From positions 2,433,001 through 2,497,000 of the forward strand of contig NC_132978.1 in assembly GCF_047496725.1 (NCBI RefSeq): DNA of 64,000 nucleotides, read 5' to 3'. This document shows, piece by piece, positions 49,901 through 62,050 of this stretch. Numbering within the stretch: the stretch's first letter is position 1; each line of letters starts with the position of its first letter. A program made the position numbers and the translations under genes. Source of the DNA: Anoplolepis gracilipes. Taxonomy: Eukaryota; Arthropoda; Insecta; Hymenoptera; Formicidae. The notes under the pieces were generated by a model. It saw only the letters and a list, made by a program, of their open reading frames with translations, was not told the origin of the DNA and searched no databases.

Positions 49901-51460
49901 AAATTAGTGCCCCGACTAATTGGGGCACGAAATAGGATGATCAAATATGGAAAGCTAATCCGGTATTCTCTGCAAGATTTTGGTAACCCGTTTCTCTCGG
50001 TGAACGAAAATCTTTAGATGTAATGTGTATATAAGATAGATATGTATATCCCTTTCGCAATTATTACTTCATTTTTATATCATCTTTTAGTTATTTACTT
50101 TTAAAAAAAGCAACATCAGGAACTCTGGACTATTTTTAATGTCGTCGATACTGACGCGACGTCTCGCATTAAAAGATTAACATCGCGATGCAACGCCGCA
50201 AGGGATTGATCGAAAGGAATCGATAAATTGGTCGGAATGGCTTGTATCCTATCCAATCCATCCACGAGCAATTAGTTATATATGGCGATTCATACCGGCA
50301 GCCGACAGTCGGGCACCAGTATGTTATTAATAAAGCATTGTTTTCAGTCTGCCCTCGAATACGATCTCAACTCGAAGGATATCATGCGAGACTTCTATTT
50401 ATCGCCGTGAGCGAGGTTCGCGAAAAGGAAAGAACGATAAACGATGTAAGATTGCCGAACCCGAAGTGGATGACTTAAAGGCATTAAAAACATACTGGAT
50501 TAAGATTGCATCAAGCCGTAAGCGAGTGTGCATTTACATATATGAACGGGTGCGGAAAAATTTACTTGTTAATATACAACTTGACGGTTCAAATAAACGC
50601 CTCGTTGTAATTCTATATGAAGCTACATGAATTTACCACGCCCATGAAGTAGGGAAGACACGTGGGAGGAATACTGAATGAAATAATGCAGATTAAGATG
50701 TCATCGTTCGCCGACTATTCCTGGAAGAGGATAATTACTATTAAATGCTTGATATGTCGTAAAAATGTATATCATTTAATTATAATGTGTTACTTCGTGC
50801 GACAGCAAACTATCACGTATTATGTATTTATATTTCTTTTATATTTCATTTAGTTATTTTCTATTTGAGAATTATTGATTGTCCTAGTTTTTAAAAATAT
50901 CAACACAAAAACAAACAATATAAGTTGTATCAATTTACAATCACTAAAATTACATACGATTGCAGAGTGCAACGGAAAAATGTCAGAATTAATTAATTAC
51001 AATTAAAGAGAGATTTTATTTAGATTTATTTGTGACGTTACGCTTTTAATAATGCAGTCACATGCAATTACCTATCATTATATGTTTTTACGTTATATTA
51101 TATTATATTGTACAATAAAAAGTTATTGATTGCAAGAGAAATTCAAAAGCACAACAAAAATTTTAGTCTAACAAATAAAATATTTTCTGCTTAAAGGGGA
51201 GAGAGCATAAAATTGCTCTGCATATAGATAAGAAATGCATGCTGAGATTATAGAAAAAAGAGGAAGGGAGGGGAGAGAAGACCGTAAGAATCGGAAAAAA
51301 AAGTGTAGAGGAGCAAGAAGACTGTTCGATTCTCGGAGGCTGATAATTTACGAACTAGCGTGATCACATCACCCTCCCCGCGATTTAGGAGCCAATTTCC
51401 AAAGTGCGAGGCGTTGCTCCTACTTAGACGTTACTCGCTTTTAGAGGGGATCGAACGGCA
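49901..51460. other. Mixed then AT-rich non-coding stretch
   Basis: 50150-50480 is more CpG-rich and holds the small exon candidate. 50500-51200 is AT-rich. Confidence 0.45.
50348..50445 (+). other. Candidate small internal exon (unverified)
   Basis: AAGCATTGTTTTCAG ending at 50347 is an acceptor match and GTAAGA at 50446 is a good donor match. The 98-nt interval between them is open in phase, encoding about 32 residues (QLEGYHARLLFIAVSEVREK). An upstream frame continues open from 50242. No family is recognised; acceptor-donor pairs at this spacing also arise by chance. Confidence 0.15.
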
Positions 51461-52450
51461 TGACGGAGGATAAGAAGAAGCAGCGTGAAATAGCACGGCT
51501 ATCGAAGAGTAACCGAGAAGGCGGCGTCCCTCTCTCTCTCTCTCTCTCTCTTCTACCTCCTTTTCTCCCTCTCCGCCGATGGGAAAGCTTCAATTTCAAT
51601 TTAAATAGTTCTTACCTCCCCACGGTCAGTAGTCTTTCGTTTCAACTAATGCGTTCGGCTCTTGCTACGCATCTACTACACTCGTGTATTCGTATAAAAG
51701 GGATCGAGAGATAAAAGAACTCAGGGAGGGATAAGATAGCAGAGCGGAGGGCTGCGGAAAGCCGTTGGTTGAGAACTGCGTGATAAAGAGTGAGACAAGA
51801 GTGGAGGTGAAGGTGGAGATGGAGATGGAAAAGAAAGTAAGGACGAGAAGTTGGGAAAAGGGTTTGCAGGAGAGTTGATGGGGGTAAGGAAGAGAGGAGA
51901 GGAAAGCAGAGGCGGAGAGGTTCGGTACTTTCTTGCCTCCGCTGAAATCCAATATTCGGACAGCGAGGAAGAATCTCGGGGTGAGTTCTCCATCTACCAT
52001 TTAGTTCTTAGAAATTTATATCGCGTCGCAATTTATCTCGCGTTACGCTTCTCCTCCTCCTCCTCCTTTTCCGCCTCACGCGCCACGTCCCTCGATACAA
52101 ATGTAATAAGGCGACCCGGTAGGGGCGATAAATCAGATCGCGTTAGTTTCAGATGTCGTCCTGAGGATCGTTACGACCGTTGCCGCCCTCGGAAGGCTTA
52201 AAGAGAAAAAGATCGTGACACATACTTGATCCCGGCCTTACGATGCGAAACGAGGACGCGCGCGTTCGCTATCCCGATGAGCGTCTCCGACTGAGAATGA
52301 ACGAGGTTTCTGACAGCTGTTTCGGATCGAAGATCTTCAATATCTGCGCAAATCTGCGATATAAAGATGCAAATCGAGCGTGTAAACTCGCGTAAGAACA
52401 TAAGTCGAGCACGAAACGTCCTGCATCTCCTCATTTAAAAGTCAGTCAAC
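51461..52450. other. CpG- and purine-rich non-coding block
   Basis: Contains a CT run (51530-51552), a long purine-rich stretch (51720-51920) and a TCC run (52050-52067). Open frames on both strands follow these tracts. Confidence 0.45.
51530..51552. repeat. (CT)n microsatellite
   Basis: About eleven CT units. Confidence 0.85.
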
Positions 52451-53640
52451 TTAGTTTTTTTTATTCATTTGCAATAATAATTAAAAAAATCATTTTAAAT
52501 TATTTAATAATCTTAAAAATATACAAATCATTATATAACTTTTTTTATAAAAAAAATCAACGTAGCTAAAAATAATTAATAATTTATATAATAAACTATT
52601 TAATATATTTTATATGTAGAGATATATCAAGAATGGTATTTTTAATAAAGAAAAACATTGACGCTTACGTGGCTAAATTTATTCTTCTCGCGTTTACATT
52701 AGTAAAATATTTAAAAAATGCGAACATATTCTTGCGGCCAACCTCATTTTCCGTTTAGCCGTAACATCGCGATAGAACGTTGGAAAAGAGCACTATCGCG
52801 ACGAGATAATAGCGAGGCACCAACCGCAAGCTTCGGTCGGTGAAAATGGCGAGAAACAGAGAGGCAGAAAGGGAGAGAGAGAGAAAGCGGGGGCGCTGCC
52901 CCTTCGCACCAATTAAATCTAATTACTCCAATTCCCGTAAGGGTAACGTCCATCTAATTATCGTTTGACCGAAGCATGTATTAATGATGGACGGTCTCGA
53001 TGTATGCGACTATGTGTAGGCGTGAGCAGGGTGTATAGCTTAAAGCAAATTCACACGCTTTTAGTACGAAAAATAAAAAAAAAAATTGTAAATATGTAAT
53101 TGAGAATTGTAAGAAATTATTACAAGATCAAGATATAAACAAAGCCGTCGGATAAATAAAAGAAAATAATGTTATTAAGTATCGAAAAATGATTTGACAA
53201 TTAAAAAATAATGAAAAGAAATAATAATAATTGAGATTACATACAAAAATAATAAAATTATTAAAAATGTTATTCTTTGTCAATACGTCAAATCGTTCAT
53301 ATTTTGTTGTTGTATTGTTTATACATTTACTTTCATTGATAATATTGTAATAATTGTTTTAAAATTTTTCAGGAATATAATGAATAATGAATTAAAGAAA
53401 AAATTAAATAATGTTCCGCATTAAAAATTAATAATAATTATTAAAAAATTATTTAAAATTATTGATTTTATTACACATTAAAATTTAATTTAATGTTATT
53501 AAATCTTATAAACAAAATTTAAATTTATAATTTATTTTATACGAAACGACTAAAAAAATTTATCGGCCTATTGATTTACGCTGATATTTTATCCGGAATA
53601 GTCATAAATCGACCGTATAAATACGACTTTAGCTCGCACG
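52451..53640. other. AT-rich non-coding stretch
   Basis: AT-rich apart from 52730-53040, which is mixed. No gene or element is supported. Confidence 0.5.
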
Positions 53641-53870
53641 CGGTGCGTGCACAGGCATATTTTAATGGACGACGAAAGAAACTGTAATATTGCGCCGGTG
53701 GTCAGGCCAAACCACGCAGGGTCAACGGGGGTTAAATCGCTCTTATAACGAGTCGGCCGGTCGGCTGCTGCTACAGGGACCTATGCCCTATAACTCGGTG
53801 CAAACCTGACTATGGCTATCTCGATTGACGTTTCTTTCGGTTACTTGAAGCTACGTTTTTTGCGCGTGAT
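53641..53870. promoter_or_regulatory. CpG-rich island between AT-rich flanks, candidate regulatory element
   Basis: About 230 bp of CpG-rich DNA. It contains GTGGT-caggccaa-ACCAC (53698-53715), a palindrome of Runt-type half sites. TGCGCCGGTGGTCAGGCCA (53691-53709) nearly duplicates 33074-33091. All frames are short. Function is inferred. Confidence 0.25.
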
Positions 53871-54773
53871 GAATCGCGATGTCAATGTTTCTTGTAGATA
53901 AATGGGACGCATCAATTGTGCGTTAAAGGTTTAGATTTTAAAAAAATAAAAAATAAAATTTATTTTCTTGTGACAAATGTAGACGCGTATTATTTCGGAA
54001 CGAGTGTCGAATAACGTCAAAACCAGTATCAAATGGCGAGCACTTGTTGCAGTACTGCATAAAAGAGCGATTTGTAAAGAGAATCTAAATTGTCGAGATA
54101 AATATATTTCTAATAGTATTCTCGCAGAAAAACAAATACACGTAAGATTAGGAAGACATGAAAAATATCATTCGAGAAAATAATAAGACGGCGCACATAT
54201 AATCTCAAACGCGAATTCTGTTCATTTTCACATCGTTTCCTTCTCGCCTGCGTCATCAAATAAAACTAGAGATACATCCGCAATAACAATTTGCCATTCG
54301 CTTCCAACTGACCGGCATTAAACGAGAGCCCGGATCGGAGAGAAATTATAGCCACACCCGCATTTTCAGGCTTACGCGTTCCCTTCGTGTAAATAAGAAA
54401 TACACGTCATTTGTCATCGTTACAGCTTATCTATTATAGTGTGCGGCAAATACTCGTATAATAGAATAAAATCAAATAATACGCCTGGAACGGTATATTT
54501 TTCCCAACTACGTACTGAAGAAAATTGCATGAGTTCATACTACGCACGCGTCTTTGCAATTAATTAAAATTATTAAAAATTAAAATAATTAATAAAAATT
54601 AATATAAGAAAGTGAGGCAAAAGTTAATTATATAGAAAACAATTTAAATGAGTACGTATATAAAAGACATTGACTATTAATTATTGCTCAAGAAATTTTA
54701 ATCCATTATGCGTATATTTAAATAGAAAGTAAGATTTAAAAATTAAAATTAGGACAATTCATTTTGAACAGCT

Positions 54774-54832
54774 GCTACAAAGTCTGTAATTTAATTCGAT
54801 TATTTTTTTATTAAAAAAAGTCTTTGTATTGC
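54774..54832. other. Short hairpin of pre-miRNA-like size
   Basis: GCTACAAAGTCTGTAATTTAAT pairs with ATTAAAAAAAGTCTTTGTATTGC across a loop of about 13 nt, with a few internal mismatches. No known miRNA seed family is recognised, and AT-rich DNA often folds. Confidence 0.25.
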
Positions 54833-56570
54833 TTACAATCAGATATTTTCCATAGCAATGCATTGCGATTAATATAGTATTAAACAATTTATTAAGAAAG
54901 TCTGAGAACTAATTATTATCGGTTCTTAACATCATCGCGATATTTTATTCGATTCGGATAAGTCCCAATAAAAATGTAAGAAAATGATGAAAGGAATAAC
55001 ATCTCAACCTTATCTCGGCCGTGCGCGCAAGTATGCGCGAATGTTTCCGAAATCGATTAATATGCTAATTCGGCTACTTCCGCAAAAGTTAAATGCTCAA
55101 CGTCGTCAAGGGCTTAAAGAGATACTTATACAGGGTCATAGAGATTAGCGATTATAAGCCAGCGGATAGTAGCTAGAGTTATTAATACTAACTCAATGCA
55201 ATCCTCGGCAAATTCGTCGAACGGCTTTCTGAAACTTATACCTCACAACATTTCGATATAATTGATAGAGCTTTCCCTCTTTTCCCTAAAGAATTCCCAA
55301 ACATTATAATTATACAATTTAAAAAAAAAAGTTCCGCCAATTAAACGTAAAAATAAAGATACGGAGAATTCTCGCGGTCGCGCGCGATAGTTTAATATTT
55401 ATCGCAGTTGTCACGTTCGTTCTTTTTTTTTCAGTTTCAGTTTTTTTCTTTGCACAGTACGGTTCTTTCAAATATTCAAAAGGCGCGCCGGCCAAAAGGA
55501 AGGAACGGCCGAGACTCATTTCACAACGGAATCGTTACTTAAAGCGCGCCCGGAAAGGCAAACAAATAATACTCAACTATTCATATCACTTCTCGCCAAC
55601 TTTACGATATTCTAATTACCGTCTACTGAATTCCGCATCATCCCCCGGGCATGAATATTCTTTCTCCCAGCATCCCTCTCCTCTCTCCCTCCTATCTATC
55701 TACTCTCTCGACCCTCCGCCGACCTTTTGCCTCCCTCGCCGCGCGAATCTCTGAGCGTTGCATAAATCACTCCATCCACGGCCATTACGGACAAAACCAA
55801 CGTTAAAGGGGGAAGGAAAGAGGGTTTTCTTCATCCCGACGAGACTTCGAAATGTTTTCTGTGCTCCGTATGAGAATACAGCTTTTATACGCGGCGAATA
55901 ATTCTCATGGATATGAACAACACGAAGGGGCGCAGAAGGGGCCATCAGTCTACTTGCCTTTCCTCTTCCCCCTTCCTAATTCGTCGAACAAAGTCTTCAA
56001 GTCAAGAACCAGCATAAAACGAAAGATATATGCATGCTTTATCAAATGCGTGTGTACTTCTTTCTATATTCGTTTATATATATTCTTCCTGCAACATCCC
56101 ATCGAATATATAATCATCTGAATACGAATAAAGCCTTAATACACATGTAAACACACAAAATATCTTTAAAATTGAATTTAATTTTCAACACAAATAAAAT
56201 AAGAAAGGACTCTCTCTAATATTAATTAGGTTGAAAATCTCTCTTTCTCTCATGAGAATATTACCACATGGCTCAATCTTAATCATGAGTATGCCCGTAG
56301 ATAGTAGATATCCATCAAGTATGACACTACAATGGTCCCCATAATTATTGAGGATGAACTTTTTATTTGATTATCCAATGTGTCATCAGAGTGACCACAC
56401 GTGTAGCCATTTCAATAACCATTAGACTCTATTTCCTTCCAAAGAGTAGTTCTGAATAATTTTCCAATCGAATAAAATATAAGTGAATTTACTAGACAAA
56501 TAATACAGTATCAAATACATTTTGTATAAAAAGCACGGCGTACGTTAAGCCACTTTAATCCTTAACCGGC

Positions 56571-56573
<3 letters not shown>

Positions 56574-56602
<29 letters not shown>
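56574..56602. repeat. (AT)n microsatellite
   Basis: About 29 bp of uninterrupted alternating A and T. Confidence 0.9.
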
Positions 56603-56606
<4 letters not shown>

Positions 56607-57050
56607 TTCTGTTTATATGACAGAGCTCATATCTATCTTAATTTTATTCACGTCATTATTGAGTATTATTTATTTAATTGTTAAATTGGTCTTAATTTTT
56701 AAATTAGCTAATTTTAATTTAAATTGTTGAATATGTCATGTCTTTTAATTGATACAAATATCTTCATAATCTTCATATGAGGAGCGTATATAAAAGAAAA
56801 AATCCATAACGTTGCAAAAAAAAAAAAAGAAAAATCAACAAGACTAGGTAACCAAATAATTCTCAAAATTTTTTGATGATACTAAAAAACACTTTCAATC
56901 TTGAGACGATGAGAAATTCATAAATGCACTCTGCGATTCAGATGTGAAGAGGAAGGAAAGGACATGCGTCGAAATTTTCAATCTCGACTAAAGATTTGAC
57001 GCTTTATATTAAGAAACTTCTAATTTATTCGACAGCGGTAATTAAAAACG

Positions 57051-59640
57051 CGCATGGCTCTTTTATTTAATTTCCATGGCAGCAGGTGAAGGAAAAGCGG
57101 AAAGAGACGAGTGTCGAAAGCAAAGGAGCGAGATGCGCGAGTCGTGAAGGTGCGTCAACCGGAAACTGACGCGCGCGCACATGCCTCCCGTGGGATAATC
57201 GAGAGAAGCCATGATGAACGACGCGCCTCTTCCCGCGGGATATGACGAAACGACCGGGAGAAAGACGCTAAGACCAAGGCTGAGCCCTGGGTATCCAGAA
57301 GTTTCCCTTTTCCGTAATACGCCGCCGGAGAGTGACGATGGCCGCGTAGGGGACGGAGGACGACGATAACGACGGCCGAGAGAGAGAGAGAGAGAGAGTT
57401 GAGAGAAGGCTGCGGAAAAAAGGGGGTCACATACATACGCGTCGACGCAATAGGACGACATAAGGAGGCACCTCGGCGCAACATAAAATCGCCATTACCG
57501 TACGGCCGTATGGCGAGTTACGATGGGGGCGCGAACGTCTTCTTACGTTCTCGACGGTCCTATAAATAAATACGTCGTTCCATCTTACGTACTTCGACGG
57601 CGCGGAGTCCGTCTTCGCCGTTTCCTCGGTATGCTGGAAACGAAGTCTCTACGACGTAGCTGCTCTTGGCGTAGCTCCACGACGAAAAGTCCCATGACGA
57701 CACCAACCCCGACAGCCGACGCGAAAACGAGCGACAATGCGTGTCGACTTTTCAGTTACCGAACCTCTGGCAATGCCCGTGAGGGATCGTAGCGTGATAT
57801 TATCATTCAACGACGGCTATCTTGACGAATACTTTTCGATCGCGATCGATTTTTTTCGCAGAAACGAGTCGTGAAGAGATGTGTTCGTTGTCCGATTCAT
57901 CTTCGTGACGATGGTCGTATCTACATATATCTGGCCTTTATACGGATTCATCTTCGTTATCGTGTAACTTCTAATGACTCTCTGAGGAAATGGCTATTCC
58001 CGGGTCCCTTAAACTTCGAAGAATTCTACCGTAATATCTATGGGCGGGCTCTCTTCTTGTTCAATTAAACGCGAGTGACTCATTCGTAATCGTACTCCAC
58101 AAAGGCGGGCAGAAGGGACTTGATGTTGTGTGATTCTCGGTATAGGATGACTCTTTGGAAAAGATCCCTTTGCTATCAAAAGATGTTGAGGATTGATAAG
58201 CACGGATATGTATTAGTAAAATCGATCTCGATAACGACGTCTCAATCCGTATATGTTTTATTGTCGTAACATTAATCTCGCAAGAAATATAAAATAAAAT
58301 CATCTGCGCATCCGCAATTATCCGTAAAGTTATTCAAAAACTCGTTGTTTCCTGCTGTTACTATTTACGAATCCGCGCGAGCATTTAAGAGGTAATGGAA
58401 TTTAGCACTCCGGTGGCAGGAAGGATTCGAGAGATGCGCCGGAAGAAGATTGCACAAAGAGAAAGTTCCGCGAAAACAATTCGTAATATTACCGCTCGAG
58501 GAAATTGCATTAACCAGAAATGCTGACGTATGAATTAGTAAAATTGCGAGCAACCCCGTTTACGCTTATGTTAAGCACATTACTCCCGCGAATCTGACAT
58601 AATCATGGACGGAGCCTGTGAATTTTGTAGAACGAAGAAAACAGAGAGTAACTTTACGAGTACCAGATTACCAGAAGAAAGGGGGTCGAGTTATTCTTAA
58701 TTTAAACACAAATATTTTCAAACAAAACGTATACAGACCAAAACAATTGCCAGACGACAAGTGGATGACAACGAGAGAGAAATTAAGCAACGACAAAGGG
58801 GCAGATGTTATGAAGCGTGCCGTTGAAAGAAAACGATAAAAATGAAAGATATTGTGAGAAACGCAGAGTCACACAGTCGTTTAGACGCGTCATAAAGCAT
58901 CTTCGCTCCCTGCTTCCAACCGGAGCAAACTTTACTTTCGCTTTCTCGTCTCGTCCTATCCTATCACCGCCGTATATCCGTTCCCTCGATAGATAGGCGC
59001 ATCTGCCTGTCTACTGACGGCCTGCCCGACCGAAAGGAAACGATATTTTTATTAGTCATCCCGATAAATTGGTTTCGGACAACACGAAAGGATCCTGCGG
59101 CACCTTTATGTGTATCAATGTATATCTATGTGTGTGTGTGTTTCTTTCCTCTCTTTTTCTGTTTAAACCTTCTTCTTTTATTCCGAAAGCGTTCGTCTTC
59201 TCTGTTCGAGAGCAAAAAGGTAAACGGATATACGTCTACTTCGTAACTCGATACAAGTCAAACTGCGTGCGTTCGCATCGATAACGCACAAGACAGAGCC
59301 GAGTCTTTCGTGAAGGAATGTCATGTCGGAGAAAATCGTTCAAGTCTGTTCAGAATAGAATACGTTACATGTCCGCTGCATTAATAACGACATTTCGATT
59401 ATTTATATACAACTTTGGATGCAATTGGTACGGTCGCACCGAGATAACAAGACGTCTTTTGAAACGCGCGAACTCGCGTCGCGGTCTCACGTTGACAGTG
59501 CAGAAAGCAGAATTCGGTGTAAACAAAGAATAAATAAAGGGCCACGCGCGTAAATACAGGGGTTGCATAGAAACCGATGACGTAACGCGGCTGTGTCACG
59601 ATTCTGATGCTAATCCTCTATTTGCGTAGAATCCTAACTT
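57051..59640. other. CpG-rich non-coding block
   Basis: The longest CpG-rich stretch in the right half. Frames of up to 132 codons run through a GA repeat and are Ser/Leu/Arg-rich. A 57-codon minus frame at 57585-57755 contains a hydrophobic segment (see findings). No gene is recognised. Confidence 0.4.
57378..57398. repeat. (GA)n microsatellite
   Basis: Ten perfect GA units. Confidence 0.88.
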
Positions 59641-61880
59641 GCCGTTTATCGAAAAACATAAATCTTCTATATTTTTTCTAAATTTTCACTATGGACGATT
59701 AATGTTTGATAACTCATTCAAAATAATAATTTTCGGTACGTTTTTGAAGGATTAAAAAAATTTCGTAAAGTTTATTTCCTAATTATATTGAGACTTGCTG
59801 GTTTTCAAAAAATTACATTCAGATCAAAAATATATTTATATTTATATATTATATTATATTTATATTTTTATTTATATAATTATATATTTATTTACGTATA
59901 TACGTTCAGAAAATTTGCTGAATAAAATATAATTTATAAAAAAGATATAATTTTTAATGAAAACTCTTTGAAAATTTATGAGAGTCGAAAAGCACTTTGA
60001 ACACAATTATAAAATTTATTTTCACCACATAAGCGTATATTCATGAACATTATTTAACCACTATTGAATTATATAACACATATAAAAATATATTTTTTAA
60101 TAAGATTAATTTTTCAATAAAATAAAAATCTCTCGAATTTTTACCTTCATATTAAAAAAAATATTTAAATTTAATCTTAAATTTATTTCGCAAATCTCTG
60201 TGGGTTTACCTTTATTATTTCAGTTTCTCGAATTCAGTTACCAGTATATTAAGACAATATTCAAGATATAATTCAAATAACGTAATTCTTTTTATTACAT
60301 GCATTGTATATTTGCGTTTGTATTAAAAATCAATATAACGTTTTCGAATTATACATGTACGTATCGGAAAACTGGAAATACCATTTCATTCATGCTTTTT
60401 TTTAAAACGAGTAAAATGTATTTAGGTCTCCAGTTCTATATATAGACACGCTGTTATTTCACTCGCTAACTGGCTAATATACCGACATTAACCCAATTAA
60501 TTACCTCCAATGTGAGCAAGTGTTACATGGAAATTCAACGTATGACGCATCGCTTCTATCTCGATTTGACAAAGATAATGAGTCGACGACGTCTACGAGG
60601 GGAGACAATCATTGGCACATGTATAGTATGTGGATACAACTTAACACGTACATTTGTATGACTCAATGGGAAAGCTCGCATATACCAAGTCAGCTAGTGT
60701 CTCGATATTCATGAGGTTAAAACAGCTGCACGAGTAATTCTGAAGGGTACAAAAAAGGGAGAGAAAAGTGCATAATAAGCGAGAATAAAAGTAATTGACT
60801 CTCGCACGCGAGAAAGAAATTATCGCGAATATTTCATAAAATTAAAGATTTTTATTTATAAATTAAAGCACACAATTAGTTCGATAATAATTGTATATTA
60901 ATAATTATGTGGTTTACATTTACAAAATTTAACGAATTATATATGTTATGTTATATTCATTTAATGTAAAGCGGGATATACAGATTGTAATAATTTATAG
61001 ACTATAAATTCTAAAATTTATCGGGAGGGAGTGATAGAAATTTTATCCGTGTGCTTTGTAACGCGGATTAATGTTAACGCGTTAAAATTATTTCAACTCT
61101 ATCGGATACTAGTAGAAACCTAAATAATAATATATCGATCGAATTATTGGAAAATGTGCTCGAAGCTGTGTATGAAAATTTTATGAATAATAAAATAACT
61201 TTTTAAACAGCACTTCCTTTTATTTGTAACTTTTTAAGTTGCCCAAACCATAATATCGCAAATAAGGAATTAATAATTAAAATTAGCACTTTGGTATTAT
61301 ATTTTCAATAGCAGAAAAAATGCATAGTATGTATCTCGATGATCCATTTCTATCATTATTTTCATTTCTTTCTTCACACTTTCAATACAAGTTTGTTCGA
61401 CACAACTCTATTTATATTTAGAGACCTCTCAAATTGTATACATACAAAATCCATCAAAAACAATAGCAAATTTGTATATTATTTCAAAACATATTACATC
61501 TCTTTTCAATTTATAATAAAAATATAAAGGATATAAGTTTTAAAATGTAAAATTATTAAGAAATTTGTAAATATAAATATTTGAAAATATATACACACAC
61601 AATTACGTATACAAGAAAGCAAATGAATAATATAAAGTCAAATTTAAAAATCAGACAAATTATATTACTGAAATCAGAGCAGTTATAATTAGAATATGAT
61701 AATTAGAATAAGATGTTGTAAAAGTCTTTAGTGCACTTCTCGTATTTTAAACTACATAAATGTATAGTTTTACACTGTGCATCGTATCTTTTTCGATGCT
61801 AAATAACTGGTTGCTAGTTAGTGATCAAACAGAAACTTTCATCCTGTCCAACTAAGCTAAGCACAGGTAAGCTTTCATCC
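59641..61880. other. AT-rich non-coding stretch
   Basis: AT-rich with frequent stops, except a mixed segment near 60480-60720. A perfect 8-bp hairpin AATTTATA-gac-TATAAATT lies near 60990-61010. A TA/TTA simple stretch covers 59830-59900. Confidence 0.5.
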
Positions 61881-62050
61881 CATTAATGGCTACTAACATC
61901 CACAAACGCCCGCCGGCAGGCGAACAGATGCGCGCGCGTAAAAGGTCATTGTAGCAATGTACCCTGACCTTTAATATCCGGTGTATAGCACGCAGCGCAG
62001 CAGCAACGCAACATTCCTATATAGCCTAGCATCCTTTCGTGAAATTTAAT
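61881..62050. promoter_or_regulatory. CpG-rich island with inverted AGGTCA half sites
   Basis: In a short CpG-rich island, AAAGGTCA (61941-61948) and TGACCTTT (61965-61972) form a perfect inverted pair 16 bp apart. AGGTCA is the core half site bound by nuclear receptors. A TTG-tag-CAA word lies between them. Function is inferred from motif and composition only. Confidence 0.3.

Larger units (their letters stand above)
53871..57050. other. Alternating AT-rich and mixed non-coding stretch
   Basis: AT-rich at 54.5-55.0, 56.1-57.0 kb; mixed or CpG-bearing elsewhere. It includes a 59-nt hairpin (54774-54832) and a TA microsatellite. No gene is recognised. Confidence 0.45.

Noticed and set aside
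58603..58839. Lys/Arg/Asp-rich open frames, one starting with a Cys-x2-Cys motif
   Set aside because: Purine-rich DNA gives charged residues in any frame. The Cys motif frame is only 31 codons and there is no splice support.
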